The position numbers and the translations under genes are program-made. The notes below the pieces were generated by a model that saw only the letters and a list, made by a program, of their open reading frames with translations, had not been told where the DNA came from and did no database searches. From IMG/VR virus record IMGVR_UViG_3300035698_008270, positions 1-50,027 of that record: a stretch of DNA of 50,027 bases; one strand, 5' to 3'. Every line of letters begins with the position of its first letter. Within the stretch, counting starts at the first letter, position 1. Source of the stretch: a virus. Shown here piece after piece: positions 19,181 through 26,208 of the stretch.

Positions 19181-20542
19181 TCAGCGGAAGAAAAACTCCG
19201 AAGCGTCCTCGTCAGACTCCTGCCTGGGAACCTGAATCCCTAGCCGGTCCACCGACACCGTGTACTGCTGTCCCGTTGCCGCTAGGGGCATCCGGCTTTG
19301 GGTCCGGAGAGTGCTGGGAGCAATCCTCACTCGCGTCGCGGTCCCCGGACTTACAAACCCTACCGGACCGCCCTCTGCCCCGAGCACAGTCTTGAGGCGG
19401 TAGCTCCCCGCGTTTGGCCCCTCGGAGAAGGTCAGGATATCCCCCTCAGGAGCAAGGCCCCAATTCTGGTTCGGGTCCGTGAGAGTGCTGCCTTCGACCA
19501 CAGCGGAGCCTGAGAGGCCCGAGGCGGTCGTGTAGGCTCTCAGGGTGGCGTCGTCCCCCACAGGGAAGTAGCGCACCTCCTGGACCCTGTAGTGGCCCAT
19601 CCAGCCCTCATCCGTCGCGCTGGCAACGGTCGAGTTGGGTCCGGTCAAGATTGTGAGTGTCGCCCCGTGCTGGACAGAGGTAAAATCTCTGTTCGTGTCG
19701 ATGAAGAGAGTCCGGTCTGTAGGCGTGACTCCGGCCTCTCCCGTGACCCTCTCCGCCCCCAGGCAGAACTTCCTGAAATCCTCGTAGTAGTAGATGTCGT
19801 AATCGACCGACACCGCATCCGAAAACAACGTCCCGAAGGAATCCCGAAACAGGTTGCGGTAGTCGTACAGGGTGTGGGCGGCTTTGAGCGCCCGCATCAC
19901 GATGTCTACGTTGTCCTGAAGGGTGAAGGGGTCCGCTGGGAAGTCATCGAGCACGACCTCCTCTCCGCCCACAACCACTGTTCGGGAACCTGTGACGTTC
20001 ACTTCGAAGGTGAACTCGTCTCCTGGTCCCCAGGCCGAGCCCGGCGTCTGCCGAGCAAGCACCCCACGTTCGAGAACCTCAACCGTCGCTGTGGTGAGCA
20101 GCTCGACGCCCTCCTTGACTGTGCCCGCTGTAGCTCCTTGGAGGAGCAGCACAACCATGCGCTGGAGGAACTGACGGTAGGTCAAGTCACCTTCCAAGGT
20201 CGGCCACATCCCGATTCCGGCATCTGGGAATACGAGAGCCCCGAGAATCTGATACAGGACCTCAGAGCGGGTGTAGTCGTACACGGAGTCGGCCCAGACC
20301 TCTTGGGCGGAAATCTGGAAGGACGCAATCTGCTCGGCGGCAGCCTGGAATTGAAGACTGTAGTTCGGCCCCATCACCTGCGAGGCGTAGTTGCTTGGGA
20401 GGACCTTGAAGAAGACCTCCATGATGCGGTCCACCTGTGACCGCACCACCGTCTTGCGCCCTTGGCTGTCCACAGCAAAAGGCGCCGGGTTTTGAGGTAC
20501 CAGACTGGGGAGAGAAGTCTTGTCTACAGGTCGGTCTGCCAT
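19181..20542 (-). CDS. orf12, 453-aa baseplate wedge protein in the gpI position
   Basis: Its ATG (20542-20540) shares one base with the orf11 stop (TGATG), so the two are probably translationally coupled; the ribosome site itself is weak. The N-terminal 150 residues are helical (DRIMEVFFKVLPSNYASQ, FQAAAEQIASFQISAQEV, FLQRMVVLLLQGAT), which fits a protein that follows gpJ in P2-like order and links wedge to fibres. The second half contains two copies of a small GD-type beta module, near residues 281-337 (HGATLTILTG, YRVQEV) and 346-410 (LTDPNQNW, EGDILTFSEGPNAGSYRL). The same module appears in orf6 and orf14. Identity with gpI rests on position and general shape, not on a decisive motif. Confidence 0.85.
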   Translation of the reverse strand: MADRPVDKTSLPSLVPQNPAPFAVDSQGRKTVVRSQVDRIMEVFFKVLPSNYASQVMGPNYSLQFQAAAEQIASFQISAQEVWADSVYDYTRSEVLYQILGALVFPDAGIGMWPTLEGDLTYRQFLQRMVVLLLQGATAGTVKEGVELLTTATVEVLERGVLARQTPGSAWGPGDEFTFEVNVTGSRTVVVGGEEVVLDDFPADPFTLQDNVDIVMRALKAAHTLYDYRNLFRDSFGTLFSDAVSVDYDIYYYEDFRKFCLGAERVTGEAGVTPTDRTLFIDTNRDFTSVQHGATLTILTGPNSTVASATDEGWMGHYRVQEVRYFPVGDDATLRAYTTASGLSGSAVVEGSTLTDPNQNWGLAPEGDILTFSEGPNAGSYRLKTVLGAEGGPVGFVSPGTATRVRIAPSTLRTQSRMPLAATGQQYTVSVDRLGIQVPRQESDEDASEFFFR

Positions 20543-23500
20543 CAGTTCGCCCGCCGCCCAATCACACGAGCCTTGTAGTCGGTGTCCTCATCCGAGGTGA
20601 AGTCAAAGTTCCCGAGCTGGATGTATTCCGTCGGCCCGACTTCGATGTTCTGGACCCCCGAGTCCGCGTACACCACATAGGTCGTGGACCAGTCGGATTT
20701 CGTGGGGTCTTCTCCCTTCGTCAGAGTCACGAGCACTCGCTTCTGCGTGACTTGCTGACGCCACAAGGTCAACTCGTCCGGAGTGGCAAAAGGATACGTC
20801 ACCGCCAACGTCGCGTCGTCGCTGAACCCTGGGATGTACAGGCCACCGTTCCCGATGATGAACGCCGAGTTCGCCGCGTACTTGAGCGGCACCCCATTGA
20901 AGTTGGGAGCTTCGTCGAACAACGTGAGAGGAGTCTCCTCTTTGAAGACGCCTCTGGGTTCATTCTCGTACCCGCCACCGTCCAAGGTGCCGCTCTCCAA
21001 GGAGACATCAACCCCGAGCAAGTACACGTCCACCGTGTCGGAGGACCACGCCTCGATGAGGGAGACGTCCGTGCTTTGGGAGGTCTGCATCTCCTCGCGA
21101 ACCACCATCGCCCCGTCCTGCTTGGTCATCTGGACCAACGGGGTGACGACATAGGAGACCCCCTCGGAATTCTCGATGACTCGGAGGACATCCGATTGCC
21201 GAAGCGGTTGCCCGAGAGACAGAGAGCTGAAGAGGCGACTGAGGTTGGTCCGCACCGTGCCGTTGATTTGGTCTCGGGTCTTCCCGTAATCCCGGACAAT
21301 CGTAGCGTAAATGTCCACGCCCACCGGGAGAGAGTCCTTGACCAGAACGTCCGCCGTAACGTGGCGGTTTTCGTTGATGGCGTTCTGAGCCACCGCCACG
21401 ATGGAATTGGTGACGTATTCGACGGTGAAGTTCTCGTCATGCTCGTAGTCCACGACAACCGTATCGCCCTCTGCGATGCGAGAGTCATCTGTCCGCACAA
21501 AAGCGAGAGGCTCCTCATCCGTCTCGTCGAGGAAGGTGAAGTCTTGCACGTCACCTGGATGGAAGGGACCGTAGAACTCTGTCACCCGGTCCACCGTGTA
21601 GACACGAACAGTCGTCTTGTTGGCCCCCAGGTTGTTCAGGTACTCCGGGCCTTCCAGGACAACGTGTTCTTCACCGGTCACGGCGATGGCGTTCCCAGAA
21701 GGCACATCGACAGGGTCCGTCCCATCAGTGGGGACGACCACCTGCACGTAGTCACCTGCCTCAGAGGACCTCCCCATGAGAAGGGGGAGCCCTGTGTAGA
21801 GGAGGTACGCCGAATCGCTGATGACCCCCGAAAGGAGGGGGTCGCCTGCAAACTCCGTGATTTCCTGCACCGGCTGGCGCTCGAAGACATGCTTATCGCT
21901 CGTGCGGTAACGGTAGGAGCCCTGGAACACGTCAGTCAAGGTGCTGTTCACAGGGTCATTGTAGTCCAGCGAAAGCTGAATCCCGTCTGGTGCAAGAATC
22001 TCCACGTCCGTCAGGTCGAAGACCTTGCCCGTCGTCACGTCCTCGAACACGAAGTCCCACGCAGAGTTGTCGAGCATCTCGATAATGGGGTTGCTGTCGG
22101 ACAAGGACTCGTCGATGGCCCGGAACTTGAGATTCTGGATGTCCCCCACGGGCTCGAACTGCTGGTTGAAGCGGAACTCGAACCGGAAGGCGAAGCTGTC
22201 CGTGATGGTGGCGAGGCTTTCCCCTCGCGTCCATACATCCACCTTGCCACCCGTGTGCTTGCTGTAGTCTGCGTCGTAGTCCCGCATCATGAGGGTGTGG
22301 CCCGCGTCCACAACGTTGACTTGTAGGACCCCTGGGACGTCAATGGCGGTCTGGATGTAGCCCCGGTAGGTGCCCGAGTCCACTGAGGACAGAAGGCCAT
22401 CTGCCCGGACCGCCAGTTCCCGATTGGTCTCCTCAGCACGCCCGCCGAAGGTGTAGCCCTCATTGACCACCTGCACGCTGGCAGGACCGTTGACGAGCAC
22501 GCGAATCTGGTCCGGAGCGAGGTTCCCCTGCTTACCGGCATCCTCCGCCTGGATGAACACCCTCGTCGAATAGCGTCCTGTCTGAGGGTTGTAGGTCGTC
22601 CCTATCCCGGTAGACGAAGAGGAGATGGCTCCGGAAGACGTGAGACGGAACCCTATCCCACCGCCTGTGGCCTGCATTCCGATACTGAGCTGCCGGGTCG
22701 TGGTCGGGCGCTGGCTCGTGTACGCCGTCAGCTCGCCGCGTGCGCGCTTGCCATTGCGTCGAACCGCGCCACGTCGAGCAGCCAAGGCGTCGAACGCATT
22801 GTCGATGACGAGCTGGGTGTCGTCGTTGCTCTGAAGGAACAAGGCTCGTTGGAGAGCCATCTTGTAGGCCGACTGCGAAACAGACAGCGAAGTCCCCGTG
22901 CTCCCTGGGTCGTCAATGGTGAGCAGAGACGAGAAGTTCTGTGCTGCCTGGACGAAGCCCAGCACGAAGCGAATGCGCTCCGCTTCGGTCGCGAAGGGCT
23001 CAATGAACGTGTCTCGCAGCGCCGACCCAGGCTTGATGTCCAGCTCGGGCTGCGAGCGGAAGATGGCCAGCGACGTGTCGCGGATAATCTGCTGATGCGA
23101 GACCGGTGGCAAGAGCGCCAACGTGGGCGTGATGATGATGGGAGCAGCAGACAGCTCCGGCGAGTACACCGACTCGTACTCCTTGGTTCCGATGAGGTAC
23201 ACCGCCGTAATGACGTAGTAAAGCGGGTCCTCGTCCGGAAGAGCCAGGAAGGAGGAGTTCGGGATTGCTGGGTACTCCGAAGCCAACGTGGCCCGACGGT
23301 CATGAACGAAGGAGAACAACTGGACCTTGCGGACCTGCTCGACCGATACCGTCGTCTTGAGCTGCGTCACGGTATCAGGAATCACTACGGATTGGTCGTA
23401 GTCAGTCTGGTAGGCCACACCAATGCGGTTGGTCTGTTTGGCTACGACGTTGAGGTACAGGGGGTCGGCTACGCTCTGCCCGTCATCCCCCTTCGCCACC

Positions 23501-24063
23501 ATCGCGTCCACGACCAGCTCAGCCAGCTCCGACAGTTCTTCTGTGGTCGTGCTGGAAATGACCATCTCCGGGTTGATGCGGAAGTACCCGACCGCTCCTC
23601 CGCCCGGAGCAGCCGAGGCGTAGAAGTTGTAGCCGACCACGTTGGCGTCGGAGAGACCTTCCACGGTGAGCGTCACGCGACGGTCCTGCCGTTCCACGGA
23701 CACTCCCGAAGGGGCCTCGACACCTGCCTGCACGTCTCTGTCGAGCGAGAGCTGGGCGTCGATGGTCCCTATCGGAGAGGTTTCACCATTTGACAGCACT
23801 GACCGGACTTCGATGATGTTGTCCCCGGAGAACAGCTCCAAGCCAGACGGGAACGCTGCCGGATTCGGGATGATGAACTCGGTCCCTTCGAAGATGATGG
23901 TGTCAGGGTCAGACGTGAAGCCCCCGCCACGGATAGACACCTGCATGTCTGCCGTGTCCGGGTCTGAAGTGCCCCGGAAGAAACGTGTGGGGAGGTCCGT
24001 CGAGAAGATGTACTTGCTTCTCAGGACTCCATCCGGGCCGTAAAACTGGGGGCTGTTCGCCAT
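20542..24063 (-). CDS. orf11, gpJ/gp6-type baseplate wedge protein, extended
   Basis: ATG at 24063 follows GGGAGA, one base after the orf10 stop. Residues 320-380 carry the typical N-terminal part of baseplate J-like proteins (DTSLAIFRSQPELDIKPGSALR, then IEPFATEAERI). Residues 508-560 show the family signature GKQGNLAPDQIRVL, GPASVQVVNEGYTFGGRAEET and NRELAVRADG. These proteins form the wedge ring of contractile-tail baseplates. The usual gpJ is 300-400 residues; this one has 1,173. The first 310 residues look like one Ig-like and two FN3-like domains (GVSVERQDRRVTLTVEGLSD, YYVITAVYLIGTKEYES). About 500 further residues follow the core and are beta-rich and unassigned. Between orf10 (gp25-like) and orf12 it sits exactly where gpJ is expected. 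Confidence 0.92.
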   Translation of the reverse strand: MANSPQFYGPDGVLRSKYIFSTDLPTRFFRGTSDPDTADMQVSIRGGGFTSDPDTIIFEGTEFIIPNPAAFPSGLELFSGDNIIEVRSVLSNGETSPIGTIDAQLSLDRDVQAGVEAPSGVSVERQDRRVTLTVEGLSDANVVGYNFYASAAPGGGAVGYFRINPEMVISSTTTEELSELAELVVDAMVAKGDDGQSVADPLYLNVVAKQTNRIGVAYQTDYDQSVVIPDTVTQLKTTVSVEQVRKVQLFSFVHDRRATLASEYPAIPNSSFLALPDEDPLYYVITAVYLIGTKEYESVYSPELSAAPIIITPTLALLPPVSHQQIIRDTSLAIFRSQPELDIKPGSALRDTFIEPFATEAERIRFVLGFVQAAQNFSSLLTIDDPGSTGTSLSVSQSAYKMALQRALFLQSNDDTQLVIDNAFDALAARRGAVRRNGKRARGELTAYTSQRPTTTRQLSIGMQATGGGIGFRLTSSGAISSSSTGIGTTYNPQTGRYSTRVFIQAEDAGKQGNLAPDQIRVLVNGPASVQVVNEGYTFGGRAEETNRELAVRADGLLSSVDSGTYRGYIQTAIDVPGVLQVNVVDAGHTLMMRDYDADYSKHTGGKVDVWTRGESLATITDSFAFRFEFRFNQQFEPVGDIQNLKFRAIDESLSDSNPIIEMLDNSAWDFVFEDVTTGKVFDLTDVEILAPDGIQLSLDYNDPVNSTLTDVFQGSYRYRTSDKHVFERQPVQEITEFAGDPLLSGVISDSAYLLYTGLPLLMGRSSEAGDYVQVVVPTDGTDPVDVPSGNAIAVTGEEHVVLEGPEYLNNLGANKTTVRVYTVDRVTEFYGPFHPGDVQDFTFLDETDEEPLAFVRTDDSRIAEGDTVVVDYEHDENFTVEYVTNSIVAVAQNAINENRHVTADVLVKDSLPVGVDIYATIVRDYGKTRDQINGTVRTNLSRLFSSLSLGQPLRQSDVLRVIENSEGVSYVVTPLVQMTKQDGAMVVREEMQTSQSTDVSLIEAWSSDTVDVYLLGVDVSLESGTLDGGGYENEPRGVFKEETPLTLFDEAPNFNGVPLKYAANSAFIIGNGGLYIPGFSDDATLAVTYPFATPDELTLWRQQVTQKRVLVTLTKGEDPTKSDWSTTYVVYADSGVQNIEVGPTEYIQLGNFDFTSDEDTDYKARVIGRRAN

Positions 24064-24064
24064 G

Positions 24065-25258
24065 CTATCTCCCGCTCGGGTTCAACTGGTAGGGAGGGGT
24101 CGCGATGGTCTTTTGCCCCAGCGCCGTAATCCCAGACCTTTCTGTTCCCAACATGAGCCCGTTGCTGCCCATCAAAGCTACCACGTCGGGGACGGTGAAC
24201 ACGATGGTCAGGTTGATGGGCTGTCCCGACGCATTCTGGACTGTGACCCCAATCATGAACGTGGTCGGGTCCTGCTGATGCGGAAGCACCTCGACGTTCA
24301 AGATGGAGTAGAGCCGTTCCTTGAACGTGACGCTCTGGTACTTGGACTGCGCCTCCTGGAGCTTCTGGAACTCACTGAGGCCCTTGCGGACATCCTCACT
24401 GATGATGGCTGCAATCCCAGAGAGAGCCTTGCTGCCAACGCGAGACCGAATCTGAGTGCCGTACCACGGGTGATACGGATTGCTCCCCCGGTCTGTGAGG
24501 AGCATCTTGAGAGCCGCCTGATAGAGCAGGTTCTCGTTCTCTACGAAGACCGCTTGGCCCGATGTGTTGTAGCGGTAGTCGTTCTCAACATAGGTCGCCT
24601 GACACCGAAGGCACCGGGTCGGCGGGACCGTGTACGTCACCTTGAAGTATGGGTTGTTCCGGATAGGCTCCAGGAACCGAGGATAGCGGTTGGTGATGGT
24701 GTCCGGACGAACCTCCAGCCCCCACCCTGGGTACAGGCGCTTGCCTGACGCCCTCCACTGGTAATCGACCCCTCCACAATTCCCCACTCCCTCAGGAGCC
24801 CCAAAGCCGAGGGACACCGCTGCGGAACCGGACACGCGGACGAACGAATCGGACCCGACCTTCATTGTGTCCGTGAAGACCAGATGCCCGTTCACGTCCT
24901 CTACGAGCACGTCGGAGATGCCCTGCCTAGCCAGCTCTGTGAGCACTTGCTTGGCCGTTTTGCGTTGGGTGCCCCGGATGCCAAAGGCGAAGGTCTGAGC
25001 ACCCGCAGAGGACTCTACAATGAGGGTGTCTTGGTTCTCCACGAGGTCGAAAGGCCCGGACACAGCTCCGAAAAGCTGAGCGGGGACGTAAAGACCGCCC
25101 TGTGGAATATACATCTCGTCGTTGACCAGGATGCGAACTCGTCCCGTCGCCGCCACCGGCTGTCGAGTAGACAGGGTTCTGCGGTCCCCTCCTAGGGACA
25201 CCCGCTCCTCCACGGTTAGGTGGGGGCAAGACCAAGCCAGTTGAAAATCCTTTGACAT
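24065..25258 (-). CDS. orf10, baseplate wedge protein with gp25-like domain
   Basis: ATG at 25258 follows GGAGG by four bases. Residues about 230-350 resemble the T4 gp25/P2 gpW wedge family: a helix (NENLLYQAALKMLLTDRGSN), the P-W-Y-GT turn (YHPWYGTQI), a second long helix (EDVRKGLSEFQKLQEAQSKY) and then strands ending in a hydrophobic edge (INLTIVFTV). gp25 attaches the sheath to the wedge ring. At 397 residues it is nearly three times the usual gp25 length; the first 200 residues are an unassigned beta-rich extension (IPQGGLYVPAQLFG). A Cys-x-x-Cys pair (RCLRCQ) lies just before the gp25-like part, and Cys11-Pro-His is near the N-terminus, so metal binding is possible but unproven. Directly upstream of gpJ-like orf11. 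Confidence 0.85.
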   Translation of the reverse strand: MSKDFQLAWSCPHLTVEERVSLGGDRRTLSTRQPVAATGRVRILVNDEMYIPQGGLYVPAQLFGAVSGPFDLVENQDTLIVESSAGAQTFAFGIRGTQRKTAKQVLTELARQGISDVLVEDVNGHLVFTDTMKVGSDSFVRVSGSAAVSLGFGAPEGVGNCGGVDYQWRASGKRLYPGWGLEVRPDTITNRYPRFLEPIRNNPYFKVTYTVPPTRCLRCQATYVENDYRYNTSGQAVFVENENLLYQAALKMLLTDRGSNPYHPWYGTQIRSRVGSKALSGIAAIISEDVRKGLSEFQKLQEAQSKYQSVTFKERLYSILNVEVLPHQQDPTTFMIGVTVQNASGQPINLTIVFTVPDVVALMGSNGLMLGTERSGITALGQKTIATPPYQLNPSGR

Positions 25259-25311
25259 CGAGCCTCCGAGTACGCCGCCTCAAAGAGCGGAACGTATAGG
25301 CACCGTACCGC
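25259..25311 (-). promoter_or_regulatory. 53-bp gap with CCTATA motif inside a hairpin loop
   Basis: The coding strand reads GTGCCTATACGT around 25303-25292. The CCTATA core (25300-25295) lies about 36 bases before the orf10 start and sits in the loop of a strong hairpin (25285-25313). The GGAGG ribosome site of orf10 is at the 3' end of the gap. This may be an internal promoter for the wedge genes, or an attenuator. Function is inferred. Confidence 0.35.
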
Positions 25312-25313
25312 TC
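25285..25313 (-). terminator. Terminator-like hairpin after orf9
   Basis: GAGCGG (25313-25308) pairs perfectly with CCGCTC (25290-25285). After a T/T mismatch, ACG pairs with CGT inside, leaving a nine-base loop. The stem begins within the orf9 stop codon and is followed by TTTG. The U-tract is only three bases, so it is at best a weak terminator or attenuator. Confidence 0.35.
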
Positions 25314-26199
25314 ACCCCATCGGGTCACGGTTCTCCGAAGGCACATCGGGGAAGGTGAACTTGAGGAAGGGCACCTTGTCCTCGTTGGCGACGTAGGATG
25401 TGACCTTCCCACCAGCGTCCGTCTCAAAGAGCAGCTCGTACATATCCTGAATCAAGATTTGGACTCGCTGGTCCGGGTCAAAGCGGTCTCGGTCGAAGTC
25501 CTGCAAGCCCGTGAGCGCTCCTCCAAAGGCTTGCTGCAAGACCACATCGCGCTCCTTTTCGAGCTGCTCGTACAGGTCGCTGAGCTTTATGATTTGCCAC
25601 TCCAGGTTCAAGAGGCGTTCCTTGATGTCCTGGTTCGCCCAGCTCCGAATCTGGTGCATGTACCGGACCACCGAATTGCTGTCGAAGCCACCCCGGTCAG
25701 CACGCCCTCCCTGTCGAGCGGGGAAGTAGCCATCCGCTCGGATGTACCCGCCTGGATAGCCCCCGTATCCTGTGTCCTTGCCCTGGATAGCCTGAGGCTC
25801 ATTGTATTCTGCGGACATGGGGGCGATGACACCACCATGCGGGCTGGTCTGGATGATGGTGAGGTTCCCCTCGCCGTCATCTGCAACGATTTCCGTGCTG
25901 TCCGGACGCAAGAAGGAGGAGATGTCCAGGGGATTGCCTCCCTTCGCCACATAGGCCCGGACGAGCCGACCTAGCGAGGACCCCTTCGTGACCGAGAATC
26001 CGATTCTCTGCTCAGTCGCTTTCGAGCTGCCATCCTGTTCTACCATCAGGTAAGTCACGGTCACGAGACCGATGCGCTCCATTTCTGCCGAGATGACGTC
26101 AATCCGCGATGAGATGGAGCGTCGGTTCCGCAGGAGCCAGCTTGAAATGGCTCGAAAGTACCCCACGGGCCACACACCCATTTTGGAGAAAGAGGGCAC
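25312..26199 (-). CDS. orf9, 295-aa virion protein of unknown function
   Basis: The start is GTG at 26199. A strong GGAGG seven bases before it, directly after the orf8 TAG, supports GTG over the internal ATG six codons later. The N-terminus (FRAISSWLLRNRRSISSRIDV) is a basic amphipathic helix. The middle (about residues 148-180) is Gly/Tyr/Arg-rich (GYGGYPGGYIRADGYF) and probably flexible. Residues about 188-232 are helical and likely coiled coil (IKERLLNLEWQIIKLSDLYEQ). I do not recognise a family. It lies between large orf8 and gp25-like orf10 in an unbroken structural run, so a baseplate component or assembly factor is the reasonable guess. Confidence 0.85.
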   Translation of the reverse strand: MPSFSKMGVWPVGYFRAISSWLLRNRRSISSRIDVISAEMERIGLVTVTYLMVEQDGSSKATEQRIGFSVTKGSSLGRLVRAYVAKGGNPLDISSFLRPDSTEIVADDGEGNLTIIQTSPHGGVIAPMSAEYNEPQAIQGKDTGYGGYPGGYIRADGYFPARQGGRADRGGFDSNSVVRYMHQIRSWANQDIKERLLNLEWQIIKLSDLYEQLEKERDVVLQQAFGGALTGLQDFDRDRFDPDQRVQILIQDMYELLFETDAGGKVTSYVANEDKVPFLKFTFPDVPSENRDPMG

Positions 26200-26208
26200 A
26201 GCTACCTC

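Noticed and set aside
17044-22326. Plus-strand frames of 612 and 629 codons opposite orf13 and orf11
   Set aside because: They have the same codon-register shadow effect in GC-rich DNA. The minus-strand proteins have clear baseplate or fibre motifs, while these do not.
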